NCBI GenBank assembly: GCA_049602155.1
Contig: JBMYRH010000020.1
Coordinates: 21,696-85,695 of the forward strand
Reading direction: 5' to 3'
Length of the DNA: 64,000 nt
Source of the DNA: JBMYRH01 sp049602155
GTDB taxonomy: Bacteria > Myxococcota_A > UBA9042 > PHBI01 > JBMYRH01
Positions 51,990-60,700 of the stretch are shown here, piece after piece; the first letter of the stretch is position 1; every line of letters begins with the position of its first letter. The position numbers and the translations under genes are program-made. The notes beneath the pieces were generated by a model. The model had not been told where the DNA came from, ran no database searches, and saw only the letters and a program-made list of their open reading frames with translations.

Positions 51990-52845
51990 CAGCCTCGTCC
52001 TCACCCGGCTCGGTCGGGGTCACATCACGGAGGCCCTCTGTATCAGACAACTCATCATCGCAACGCAAGGTCTGGTTCTGTACCCCGTCAGGGCACGGGA
52101 TCTGGAAGGGACCATCTCCAAGGGTCGTGTTGAGATCAACCTCTCGATAACGCACTCGCAGGTCGACCTCTTCGGCAGGCATCTTCATGGCGATCGTGTG
52201 CGGGAGGCGCTCGCCGGCGATGACCGCGATGTCGTCAAAGGCGATCGAGATCTCCACGGCACCGGCCCGAACCACCTGCATGCGCGTCACATCCCAGGTC
52301 TTCGGGGTGACCCAAATCAGCTGGCTCAATCCCCCGTCCCCGGTGCGCTCGACGCGATACGCCCCTGCCCGGCCATCCCAAGTCACCATGCTCGCTGAGG
52401 CCCCGATCAACGGCACACCACCGAAGAGCGTGTCCACGAGCTTGGCGCCCTCAAGGGGAAAGAAGCTAAAACGGCCGATGTTCTCCGCACAGCTGCGGCC
52501 CACATAGCAGGTGCGCGCGCCGCGCTCGAAGGACGTGAAGCGCTCACCATCGCTCGCCAAGACCGCGAGCATGTCGTCAGTGGGCGAGTACACCGAGAAG
52601 TGCAGACCTGCGGGTCGACGCGCCAAGACGACTGCCTTGGCCTTCCGCGCCCCCTCTTTCCCATAATACGAGACGCGGGCCTCGACGCTCAGGCTGCGCA
52701 ACCGCGCCGTCCGCTCGGTGACCTTCGCGAGCACGGCCTCAGCGTCCGTCAACACCTCGCCTGGCGGACGCAGCTGTGCGTGTTGCGCGCAACCCGTCAT
52801 GGGTTGGCTGATCAAGACTGCGAGCGCGAGGACGCGCCAAATCAC
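51979..52845 (-). CDS. LolB/DUF4292-like outer-membrane lipoprotein
   Basis: 288 residues. The signal VIWRVLALAVLISQPMTGCAQ has a TGC lipobox. The mature part (LRSLSVEARVSYYGKEGARK, FSVYSPTDDMLAVLASDGER, VRYREVDLN) has the half-barrel pattern of LolA/LolB-type proteins that shield lipoprotein acyl chains. Two internal cysteine pairs are present (ARTCYVGRSCAE, IPCPDGV...RCDD). GTG 52845, 13 bases after rpoZ, is chosen because it places the signal peptide at the N-terminus; the in-frame upstream region overlaps rpoZ. Confidence 0.65.
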   Translation of the reverse strand: MIWRVLALAVLISQPMTGCAQHAQLRPPGEVLTDAEAVLAKVTERTARLRSLSVEARVSYYGKEGARKAKAVVLARRPAGLHFSVYSPTDDMLAVLASDGERFTSFERGARTCYVGRSCAENIGRFSFFPLEGAKLVDTLFGGVPLIGASASMVTWDGRAGAYRVERTGDGGLSQLIWVTPKTWDVTRMQVVRAGAVEISIAFDDIAVIAGERLPHTIAMKMPAEEVDLRVRYREVDLNTTLGDGPFQIPCPDGVQNQTLRCDDELSDTEGLRDVTPTEPGEDEADGK

Positions 52846-52858
52846 CGGGCGAAGGGGC

Positions 52859-53098
52859 CTAGTAGTCCCCCGGACCACGGCCCTTTTCCCAAGTCGACAA
52901 GAGCGCGTTGACGTCACGGTCGAAGCCGACCTTCCCGGCCGCGATCTCACGCAGAGCCTGGACGTTCTCTTTGTTCTTGGACTCCACGAGAGACTCGGCA
53001 CCTGCACCCAGTTGACGGGCTCGACGCGCCGCGATCATCACGACCGCGAATCGGTTCTGTACAGCGTCTAAGCAATCTTCAACGGTTACGCGTGCCAT
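52859..53098 (-). CDS. rpoZ: RNA polymerase omega subunit
   Basis: 79 residues. MARVTVEDCLDAVQNRFAVV and the following IAARRARQL are the omega signature, and SKNKENVQALREIAAGKV follows. It binds the beta-prime C-terminus and stabilises the enzyme; in many proteobacteria it also forms part of the ppGpp site 1, which requires the N-terminal MARVT retained here. AGGAGG is five bases upstream. First gene of an apparent rpoZ-lipoprotein-tmk-ribBA unit. Confidence 0.95.
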   Translation of the reverse strand: MARVTVEDCLDAVQNRFAVVMIAARRARQLGAGAESLVESKNKENVQALREIAAGKVGFDRDVNALLSTWEKGRGPGDY

Positions 53099-53219
53099 GT
53101 TGGCCTCCTGAAAGCCGCCCTGAAGGGCGCCGGAACATAAGGGGACGGCTCATCTCCGTCAAGCCGTTTCGTTTCGCGCTCGCGGACGCCGAGGGGCTCT
53201 CGTCGGTAAGACATCCTCA

Positions 53220-53259
53220 TGACGCGCCGCGAACGATGCCCATGGTGACGCGCCGCGAA
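53220..53259. repeat. 14-bp direct repeat upstream of rpoZ
   Basis: TGACGCGCCGCGAA occurs at 53220-53233 and 53246-53259, a 26-bp period, between the lipid-kinase stop and rpoZ. It may be a regulator site for the rpoZ operon. A chance repeat from the high GC is less likely at 14 of 14. Confidence 0.45.
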
Positions 53260-53276
53260 TGGCGCTCCCGCACGAC

Positions 53277-54275
53277 TTAGATGAAGCGCACGAGATCGAC
53301 GGAGCTCTTCGAGCGACCGACAGTCAAATCCTCACGCATCCCCATCGCCTCGCCCGCGAGCTGATAAGGCATCGGCTCGCTGAAGCTCATCTCCACCTTG
53401 TCGACCTGGAAGTCGTACAACTCTTTGTGGTCGATGCTGCCCCGCCACATGCGGCGCATGTCACGGACAATACGCCCAGTGGGCATGTTCGATACGCGCA
53501 AATGGAAGCGCTCATCGTCGAGCCCTGCGAAGGGCAACATGCGGATGTTGTAGCCGTAGTAAGGGCAGGTACCGAACATCACGGCGTTCACGGGCCCCTC
53601 GTAGAGCACCGAGCCAGGCTCGAAGAGCGTGCTGGCTTGCCCGCCCTGGGGCGTGCGCTGGATGGCGTAAGCAGGGCCACCAGCGTTGGTGATGCGGACC
53701 TGCGTCTGGCGCCGCTGCATCCAGCGACGCATCATCCGCGGGATGGTCATCCCAAAGGTCGCCGCGAAGTAGCCGCCCACGTTGTGCATCAGCGCCTCAA
53801 AAGCGCTGCCAGAGAAGCGCTTCTGCATGGTGTGGTAGTCGTTCAAGATGGCTGCGTCCAAGCCAAGGCCTGCGAACGCAAAGCGGGTCCCCTCGGACTC
53901 GCAGAGAGACAGGTTGTAGGCGTCGCTCGTCGGGTTGGAGGCGTAGGTGCGCAGGTCGACGAGCGGGTTACCGCTTGAGACGATCCCGGCCATCGCGTTG
54001 CCCGTCCCAAGGCGCAGGATGCCGAGCCGCGGGTTGATCTCGCGCTCGGGGAGGAGGTTGATGAACTGCGTGACGGTGCCGTCACCGCCGCCCGTGAAGA
54101 CCGTCTCGTAGCCGCGGCTCAAGATCTCGTCGACCAACTGGCTCGCGTTATCCTCGCTCTCGGACACGAAGACGTTGTCCGGGTGCACAATCTCACCGAT
54201 GCGGTTGCACACGGCTTGAGAGACGCGCTTGGCGTTCGGATTCAAGAGAACTGCAAAATCAGCAGCGGCGCTCAT
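53277..54275 (-). CDS. Diacylglycerol-kinase-type lipid kinase
   Basis: 332 residues with the DAGK catalytic fold: FAVLLNPNAKRVSQ at the N-terminus, the nucleotide loop TGGGDGTVTQFIN (residues 61-73), LGILRLGTGNAMAG and the later strand GTCPYYGYNIRMLPFAG. Substrates in this family are diacylglycerol, sphingosine or related lipids. Start ATG 54275 is set by AGGAG ten bases upstream; the in-frame extension to 54782 is not supported. A GG-N10-GC promoter lies 54-70 bases upstream. Confidence 0.85.
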   Translation of the reverse strand: MSAAADFAVLLNPNAKRVSQAVCNRIGEIVHPDNVFVSESEDNASQLVDEILSRGYETVFTGGGDGTVTQFINLLPEREINPRLGILRLGTGNAMAGIVSSGNPLVDLRTYASNPTSDAYNLSLCESEGTRFAFAGLGLDAAILNDYHTMQKRFSGSAFEALMHNVGGYFAATFGMTIPRMMRRWMQRRQTQVRITNAGGPAYAIQRTPQGGQASTLFEPGSVLYEGPVNAVMFGTCPYYGYNIRMLPFAGLDDERFHLRVSNMPTGRIVRDMRRMWRGSIDHKELYDFQVDKVEMSFSEPMPYQLAGEAMGMREDLTVGRSKSSVDLVRFI

Positions 54276-54328
54276 GTGGTTCCATCTCCTACTCACCGCG
54301 GTAAATTGCGTGAGCTGCCTGGGGAGGA

Positions 54329-54345
54329 AGCAGTATTTGTGCCAA
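54329..54345 (-). promoter_or_regulatory. Sigma-54-type (-24/-12) promoter of the lipid-kinase gene
   Basis: On the minus strand: TTGGCAC (54345-54339), five bases AAATA, CTGCT (54333-54329). This gives GG-N10-GC, matching the consensus TTGGCACG-N4-TTGCW except C for the first T of the -12 block and A for G after the -24 block. Predicted start of transcription is near 54317, 42 bases before the ATG. An A-tract (complement of T8 at 54386-54393) lies upstream. Confidence 0.55.
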
Positions 54346-54614
54346 TTCTGAAACAGCCACCGTGAACGACGCACTGCGTTAAAGGTTTTTTTTCTTGCTG
54401 AGGATCCCATGCTGTGGGGTGGGAAAAGTGGGTGACGGTCACGCGTTCGTGACTGCGAACCACGCTTCGCACCTAGGGAATACGGTTCCCCCGTCTTGAC
54501 CCGACGCTTTCGGCGTCGGTACCGTGGTTCCGAGCATCGCCGCTCGGCCGAGCGTACGAGCGCAGATGAAGCGCAGCTGAAAGACGGATTTATACGCCAC
54601 ATCTGGGGGGTCAG
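54346..54614. other. Intergenic region with a 7-bp hairpin
   Basis: Gene-free DNA between the divergent lipid kinase and response regulator. CCGACGC (54501-54507), TTTCG, GCGTCGG (54513-54519) is a perfect hairpin. It may regulate or terminate a leader of the response-regulator transcript, which starts at 54615. Nothing else stands out. Confidence 0.35.
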
Positions 54615-55487
54615 GTGAGCACACCTGAAGTGGACGACAACGCCAGCTACACGGCGCTCGTGGTCGAGGACGACCCGACGCACCAGTTGCTTGTTCGAAA
54701 AGCGCTGCTGAAGTCCGGCGGGAGCTTCGCGATCGTGCAGGTCGCTGGCAACGCCGACGACGCCGAGCACTATGCCCGCCAAATGGACTTCGACGTCGTG
54801 CTCGTCGACAACCGCATCCCCGGTCGCCGCGGCCTAGATCTCGTCTCCACCTTGCGTGAACAGGGTGTCGCTGCGCCCTTTGTGCTGATGACCTCCGCGG
54901 GCAGTGAGGAGCTCGCCGTCAAAGCCTACCGCTCCAAGTGCGCCGACTATGTCGTCAAAGATGGCGACTTCTGGCGTGACCTCCCGCGCCTCCTCGAGCG
55001 CGTCGTCAGCTCAGACCGCGAGCACAAGCGATGCGATGAGCTGAACCAGCGGCTGGCGCGAGCGAACGCGCGACTGGACGAACTGAACACCGAGATCCAG
55101 CTCCAGAATCAGCAGCTCATCCGAGCGCAAGCGACCCTCGAGGCTGACAACGCTGCTCTGAAGATAGCGAATGCCGCCCTAGAGGAGACCACCGAGAACC
55201 TCAGTCACTTCAACCAGCTCCTCTGCCAGCGCCTCGAGGCTCAGGTCTCAACGATTCACGCGGCGCTCTCGTCGTTGACGACCGCGCAGCTCAAGGCGCT
55301 CCCAAAAAAGAGCCAGGGGCAGCTGTCATCGGCCCAAGACGCTGGAGACGCGCTCGCCGCGCTCCTCGATCGCCTGAGCGCGATGGGGGTCTTGGACCAA
55401 GTCGAGCCCGAGGCGCTCGAGTCCATCGACCCCGAGGTCATCTTCGAGCGTGTCGAGGCTGTCCTGAGCCAGCGAGCGACCGGCTGA
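54615..55487 (+). CDS. Response regulator with REC domain and long coiled-coil output
   Basis: 290 residues. REC domain at 10-135: the acidic pair Asp19/Asp20 (VVEDD), phospho-acceptor Asp65 (VLVDNRIPG), Thr/Ser switch (LMTSAGS) and Lys in YVVKDGDF. Residues of about 140-235 are a heptad-rich coiled coil (LNQRLARANARLDELNTEIQ), followed by a helical tail of about 55 residues. There is no DNA-binding or enzymatic output domain, so it probably works by protein-protein interaction. No histidine kinase gene is nearby. Start GTG 54615 follows a GGGGGG-rich SD. Confidence 0.85.
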   Translation: MSTPEVDDNASYTALVVEDDPTHQLLVRKALLKSGGSFAIVQVAGNADDAEHYARQMDFDVVLVDNRIPGRRGLDLVSTLREQGVAAPFVLMTSAGSEELAVKAYRSKCADYVVKDGDFWRDLPRLLERVVSSDREHKRCDELNQRLARANARLDELNTEIQLQNQQLIRAQATLEADNAALKIANAALEETTENLSHFNQLLCQRLEAQVSTIHAALSSLTTAQLKALPKKSQGQLSSAQDAGDALAALLDRLSAMGVLDQVEPEALESIDPEVIFERVEAVLSQRATG

Positions 55488-55545
55488 ACCTTCACCTGAG
55501 CCGTTGACACCGGCCAAGCCTCCGTCTACAACTGCCTCTCCCTGG

Positions 55546-55621
55546 GCGGGTGTAACTCAGTTGGTAGAGTATCAGCTTCCCAAGCTGAGGGTCGCCAGTT
55601 CGAATCTGGTCACCCGCTCCA
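55546..55621 (+). tRNA. tRNA-Gly (anticodon CCC), with encoded CCA
   Basis: The cloverleaf folds completely: acceptor GCGGGTG with CACCCGC, a D-arm ACTC...GAGT, the anticodon arm TCAGC-TTCCCAA-GCTGA (anticodon CCC) and the T-arm GCCAG-TTCGAAT-CTGGT. A discriminator T precedes an encoded CCA. It is intact and lies 87 bases before a convergently oriented integrase gene, the normal arrangement for an integration site at a tRNA 3' end. Confidence 0.93.
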
Positions 55622-55670
55622 TCGTAACTCCTGAATACTCCAAGTTTTTATGAGTTGCCGGTTAGCCTGG

Positions 55671-55687
55671 CCCGAGTACCTCTCGGG
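55671..55687. terminator. Hairpin after tRNA-Gly, before integrase stop
   Basis: CCCGAG (55671-55676), TACCT, CTCGGG (55682-55687). It can end the tRNA transcript or the convergent integrase transcript. It lies inside the presumed element end. Confidence 0.5.
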
Positions 55688-55688
55688 C

Positions 55689-55713
55689 TGGGTGTTACCG
55701 GTTGGGTGTTACC
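55689..55713. repeat. 11-bp direct repeat at the integrase end
   Basis: TGGGTGTTACC at 55689-55699 and 55703-55713, a 14-bp period. It overlaps the integrase stop codon. Short spaced direct repeats next to att sites are often arm-type integrase-binding sites, so this is a candidate. Confidence 0.4.
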
Positions 55714-56872
55714 TCTCTCTATCCTCTAACGCACCAAGCGCCGCTCGCTTGGACTCGATGGGCGCGTGGTGATAGCGCTGCGTCATCGCGGAGGAGCAGT
55801 GCCCGAGGAGATCTCTGACCACCTCGCCGCTGACCTTTGACCTGAGCAACGTGTTCACCGTCCTGCGGAGCACCTGGGCCGATACCCGGAACGGCAGCCT
55901 TGCCTCTTTGGCCGCGTTCCGGAGCACCCGGTTGATCGCAGAACCCCAGACCGGCTTGCCGGTCAAAGACGAGGGAAAGACAATCGACTCGCCCATCACC
56001 GAGATCCCCTCGCCTCCAAGCTGCCGTTGGTGCCTCTTGAGCACCTCTCGCATCCCTTCGGTCATCGGGATCTCCCGCGGGGCGCCGGTCTTGGTGCTGT
56101 AGATCTTCTTACGTGCCATCGAGCGCCTCACATGGACAACACCGATACCAAAGTCGAGATCGCACCACTGCAACGCCCTGATCTCACCGGACCGCATCCC
56201 TGTTGTCGCCATCAGAGAAATCAGCGCATGCCATTGGGGGGCCAAAGCCGCGACCATATCGACGAGTCGACTCCGCTCCTCCAAGGTCAACGTCCGAGAC
56301 TCCCGCACGCCCCGCCGAATAGAACTAGGTCCCCTCACCCTGCGTGTCGGATCGGGCACGCCGAACTCCGCCGAGGCATCGCGCAAGAAGCTCCGCGCCA
56401 CCCGGAACGTGCTCTTGAGGGAGCTATCCGAGTAACGACGACCATCACGCATCCTCTGCGCCTCCATCCACGATACAAACCGTTTTACGAGGTCGCGGTT
56501 CAGGCTCGCGGCGGGTTCGCTCCCCATGAAGGGATCCACCCAGCGCTCGATCGCCCGCAGGTACTCGCCTATCGTCGACTCTCGCACGTGCGCGACTTTG
56601 CGCTCGAGCCACTGCTCGGCGAAATCGGCCACCGTCAGGGTTGGCGCCGGTTCGGATGGGAGCTGACGATGCAACTCTGCCTCCAAGCGAAGTACCAACT
56701 CCTCCCGCTGAATCTTTGCTGCCGATAAACTCTCTGCTTCGACCACGCGCCGCCGAACGACCCTTTTGCCGGTCTTCGGATGGGTGCGCGTGGCCTCTAC
56801 TTTCCATTTGCGACCTCCTTCGTCGAGTTGATACACGCCCTCGGCTCTCCGTTTGCCCTTGGGAATCGTCAT
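55709..56872 (-). CDS. Tyrosine recombinase (phage/island integrase)
   Basis: 387 residues. The N-terminal arm-binding region is lysine/arginine-rich; a SAM-like core-binding domain spans about 75-185; the catalytic domain follows. The active-site set is Arg227 (TTGMRSGE), Lys261, then AQVLRRT, where Arg336 is kept but the usual His is Gln333, His358 (LLGHCSS) and Tyr367 (QRYHH). The recombinase should be functional, as the first His of the HxxR motif is the most variable member. Start ATG 56872 has GAGGAG upstream. It faces the tRNA-Gly. Confidence 0.92.
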   Translation of the reverse strand: MTIPKGKRRAEGVYQLDEGGRKWKVEATRTHPKTGKRVVRRRVVEAESLSAAKIQREELVLRLEAELHRQLPSEPAPTLTVADFAEQWLERKVAHVRESTIGEYLRAIERWVDPFMGSEPAASLNRDLVKRFVSWMEAQRMRDGRRYSDSSLKSTFRVARSFLRDASAEFGVPDPTRRVRGPSSIRRGVRESRTLTLEERSRLVDMVAALAPQWHALISLMATTGMRSGEIRALQWCDLDFGIGVVHVRRSMARKKIYSTKTGAPREIPMTEGMREVLKRHQRQLGGEGISVMGESIVFPSSLTGKPVWGSAINRVLRNAAKEARLPFRVSAQVLRRTVNTLLRSKVSGEVVRDLLGHCSSAMTQRYHHAPIESKRAALGALEDRER

Positions 56873-57116
56873 GTCGATCTCCTCGGACGTGTCCGGACGG
56901 CGCGGGGCGACCAGTGCTGGACGTCCCCACGATAGCGCAGCGATGCCGGTCCAGATAGGCCCGGACATCCTCGACGAGATATCGCCACCCACGACCCACT
57001 TTCACTCCGATGAGCTCTCCGGTGGCGCGCAGCCGCCTGACGCTTCTCGGCGAACGCCCCAAAAGCTGACCGACCTCGACAGAAGACAGTGTTTGCAGCG
57101 CGCTCATCACTGGCAT
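56445..57116 (-). CDS. Excisionase/MerR-type HTH protein overlapping the integrase start
   Basis: The first 70 residues form an excisionase-like winged HTH: TLSSVEVGQLLGRSPRSVRR then GELIGVKVGRGWRYLVEDVR. After about residue 80 the frame enters the integrase coding region and becomes Arg/Ser/Gly-rich, which looks like out-of-frame sequence. Either the open frame is a long overlap with a true short Xis, or a frameshift joins HTH and integrase. ATG 57116 and ATG 57107 are both possible starts. It lies upstream of int on the same strand. Confidence 0.5.
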   Translation of the reverse strand: MPVMSALQTLSSVEVGQLLGRSPRSVRRLRATGELIGVKVGRGWRYLVEDVRAYLDRHRCAIVGTSSTGRPAPSGHVRGDRHDDSQGQTESRGRVSTRRRRSQMESRGHAHPSEDRQKGRSAARGRSREFIGSKDSAGGVGTSLGGRVASSAPIRTGANPDGGRFRRAVARAQSRARARVDDRRVPAGDRALGGSLHGERTRREPEPRPRKTVCIVDGGAEDA

Positions 57117-57304
57117 CCATCAAAAGGCCACGACACTCGCTCGCGCACGCGAGGGCGCGAAAGAGGATAAGTAGGGGCGAAACCACCTCTGTATTGCTCA
57201 AACATGTCCTTATCTCCGACCAATCACGCGTGAACAAACTCGAACCAGGTTCAAAAGGGGGCTGATGCGCTCGTTTGGTGCGTAAATGGCGCCGTTCCTG
57301 CATC
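57117..57304. other. Control region upstream of the excisionase gene
   Basis: Gene-free, lower-GC DNA. It contains TGAACAAACT (57231-57240), identical to ten bases of the lexA operator array, and the palindrome GAACC-A-GGTTC (57242-57252). Promoter for xis/int probably lies here on the minus strand. Confidence 0.4.
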
Positions 57305-57496
57305 TCAAGTATCCGAATCGACATCATTCGATTGGTATGACGACTCCAAACGCGCCTTCCCGCTCATGTGCCTCGAAACAAAACGCCGAAGAACGCACTC
57401 AAAGAGATGACTTCGACTCCGAAAGCGGTAATCGACGCGAACAATGTGGTCGAGAGCATCAATCAGGTCGTCAGAAAGACGGACAGTCGTTGTCAC
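57305..57496 (-). CDS. Ribbon-helix-helix DNA-binding protein
   Basis: 63 residues. TTTVRLSDDLIDALDHIV is the beta strand and first helix of a CopG/Arc-type RHH, followed by SRSHLFECVLRRFVSR, the second helix. The start is GTG 57496. Codon use is less GC-biased than that of neighbouring genes. It lies 188 bases upstream of the xis-like gene on the same strand, so it may regulate the integration module. Antitoxin or excision-control roles are both possible. Confidence 0.6.
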   Translation of the reverse strand: MTTTVRLSDDLIDALDHIVRVDYRFRSRSHLFECVLRRFVSRHMSGKARLESSYQSNDVDSDT

Positions 57497-57779
57497 TGGG
57501 CACCCCTGTCAGCATGACGTTTGATGGGGAACTCAGGTCCAAAACAGCCCGGGCCCATCCCTAACCCCTGTCGGGGGTCGGGGGGCCGCTGTCAATAGCG
57601 GAGCCATAAAAACGCGGTCGAACCGCCTCGTGAGCGATATCGCTCTGATGCAGCCGCACAAAAACCGACCGGATGTGAACATGAACCTCCGGACAATTCG
57701 AAACCGTTGAAACCTAAAGGGTTGCCTGACACCTCGGTCCGCGCGCAGACTCAATGCTCCGGAAGTATGAGGAGCGAAG
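57497..57779. other. Gene-free region upstream of the giant surface protein
   Basis: 283 bases. A G/C-rich block (57551-57585) is followed by a hairpin CCGCT-GTCAAT-AGCGG (57586-57601). A GAGGAG SD precedes the ATG at 57780 by five bases. No ORF with an SD is seen on either strand. Confidence 0.4.
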
Positions 57780-60700
57780 ATGCGCGTTTTTACTGTCATC
57801 ACGATCTGCGTGACCAGCCTGGTCGCCGCCGCGTGCAGCGGCACGGACGCTGTGGGCCCGCAGACCGGCGAGGTCGGCGGAGAGTGCTCCGAGGGCGATA
57901 TCTGTGACCCGGGGCTGCGCTGCGTCAGCGGCTACTGCGTCCCCGACGAAGGCGAGACCGACACGACCGACGGCCCGGCAGCCGACGGGAACTCGGACGA
58001 CAGCAGCGGCCCAGCCAATGGCAACCAGGCGCCCACCGTCGCCATCACAGCTCCAAGTGAGGGCGAGACCGTTCAGCTCGGCGACGTCGTCACGCTCACC
58101 GCCACGCTGAGCGACGATCGAGACGCGCCGGAGACCTTGAGCGCGACATGGGCCAGCGACCTCTCTGGAGCGCTCGGCACCAGCGACGCCACGACCAGCG
58201 GCCTGACGACGCTCGAGACCGACGCGCTCGTCGGCGGGCTCCACACCCTCGCGGTGACGGTCACCGACTCTCAGGGGTTGCAGGCGACCGCGACACTCAC
58301 CCTGACCGTCAACGCGCCACCCGGCGCTCCGACCCTCACCATCAGCCCAGAAGGGCCGACCACCACCGATGACCTGACCGTCACCATCACCGAGGCCGCC
58401 GAGGACCCCAACCGCGACTCTGGCGCGCTCACGTCCACCTACAGCTGGTACCGAGACAGCGCCCTCCAGGCGAACCACACCGGCCCCTTCCTCCCCGCCA
58501 GCGCCACCCAGAAGGGTGAACTCTGGCAGGTCCGGGTCGGCGCCTTCGATGGCTTCCTGCAAGGCCCTGAGGGGACAGCCCAGGTCGAGATCCAGAACAC
58601 GCCGCCGAGCTGCGGCCAGGCCGTCATGCTCCCCTCGGCCGGAAACACGACGACGGAGTTCACCTGCTCGTGTGTCGAGCGCAGCGACGCGGACGACGAC
58701 GCGCCAGCCGACACCTGCACCTTCAAGGACGGCGACGCGGAGCTGACCACGGTCGACGCCATCGAGGGCACGTGCACCTTGCCCGCGTCGATGACCGAGC
58801 GCGGCATGGCCATCACCTGCACCCTCACCCCTGCCGATGACGAGGCCTCCGGCGACCCCGTCCAAAGCGACGAGGTCATCGTCCAGAACGCGCTCCCGAC
58901 CACCCCGGCCGCCGAGCTCACGCCGCTAGAGGGCACCGTCGAGACGCTCTTCACCTGCACGCAGACCGGAGAGTCGACCGACGCCGATGGCGACACCCTC
59001 ACCTACCAGACCAGCTGGGTGGTCAACGGCTACGAGAACCCGGGCACGACCACCACCTCAGTGACCGCCGCCCAGGTCGCGACCGACGAGGCCGGCACAC
59101 CAGCCAAGCGGGGCGACACCTTGAGCTGCCGGCTCCGTGCGTCCGATGGCCAGGGCCTCTCACAGCCCGCCGAGTCCAACGCCGTCGTCTTGGGCAACAG
59201 CCCACCCACCGGCGGCTCGGTCATCACGGGGCCGCCCGGCGCCAAGGAAGGTGACGTGCTGACCTGTCAGGCCACCGAGGCCGAGGACCTCGACGGAGAC
59301 CCCATCACCTGGACCATCGCCTGGTTCGTCGGTGACGCCGAGGTCGAAGGCGAGACCGACACGACGCTCACGAGCGACCACTTCGACAAGGGCGACACCG
59401 TGCATTGCGTCGCCACGCCCTCGGACGGAACCGACGCGGGCGAGCCCGTCGAGAGCAAGCTCTCGGTCGTCATCCAGAACACGCTCCCGTCCATCGCCAC
59501 CGCAACGCTTACCCCTGACCAGACGAGCAAGACCGGGAGCTTCACCTGCGCTTTTGAGGGCTGGTCCGACCCCGACCCGGCCGACAGTGAGCCGACGGTG
59601 ACCTACGCCTGGTACCTCGCCATCGAGGGCGAAGACGACACGCTCGTCGAGGGCGCCACAGAGGCTGAGCTCTCCGCCGCCGCCTTTGTGCCTGGCACCC
59701 AGCTCTACTGCCGGGTGACGCCCATAAACGGCGACGACGCTGGCGAGGCCATCGACTCGGGCCTCGGCCTCGTCATCAACACCAAGCCGACCCTCGACAC
59801 TGTTACGCTCACCCCCGAGGAGGCCTACGCAGACTCGCTTTTGACCTGCACGCCCGAGGGCGGCGCCGACCTCGACGGTGACCCCGTGAGCTATCTCTAT
59901 AGCTGGCAGCTCAACGGTGAGCCGGTGGACGGCGCCACCGAGGCGACGCTCTCTGGTGTCTTTGAAAAGGGCAACACCCTGCGCTGCGCCGCCGTCCCCT
60001 TTGATGGCTATGAAGAGGGCGCAGCCAAGCTCTCGAACCCGGTGACGATCGGCAACAAGCTCCCGCTCATCACCGGCGTCACCCTGAGCCCGGCCTACGG
60101 CGCGCCGTGCGACACCTTTATGTGCGAGGCCGACGACATCATCGACCCCGATGAGGGCGATAACCTCGTGAAGGGCTACTCGTGGACGCTCAATGGCGAG
60201 CCCGTGGCCGAGCAATCCCCGACGCTCTCAAGCGCGCTCCTCGCCCCGGGAGACATCCTTCAGTGTGCGGTCAGCGCGACCGATGGCACCGTCGGGCCGC
60301 CGCCGGACTTCGCCAACGTGGTTGTCTCGGCGACCTCGAACGAGGCCCAGGTCTACAACACCCCGCCGAGCCTTGATGGCGCCCTCATCGCCGAGGCTGC
60401 GCCTTTTGTCGGCGACACGCTTCACTGTGAGCCCCAGGGCTTTAGCGATGCCGAGTGCGACCCAACCCCGGACTTCGTCTTCGCCTGGTTTGTCGGCACG
60501 ACCCAGCTCGAGGGCGAGAGCGCAGCGACGCTCGAGACGAGCGGGCTCGGTGTCGGGGTGGAGATCGCCTGCCGCGCCATCCCCTTTGATGGCTATGACT
60601 ATGGCGCGCCAGCGCTGAGTGACCCGGTCACGCTGCAGAACCTCGCGCCGGATGCCCCGGTGGTCTCGCTCTCCGCTCCCGAGGGCGCCGACGGCGACGC

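Noticed and set aside
54275..54782. N-terminal extension of the lipid kinase (about 170 residues)
   Set aside because: Contains low-complexity Arg/Ser sequence, crosses the sigma-54-type promoter, and the family fold begins at ATG 54275.
57714..58865. 383-codon minus-strand frame at the start of the giant gene
   Set aside because: Gly/Val/Arg-rich shadow; the + strand has a signal peptide and SD.
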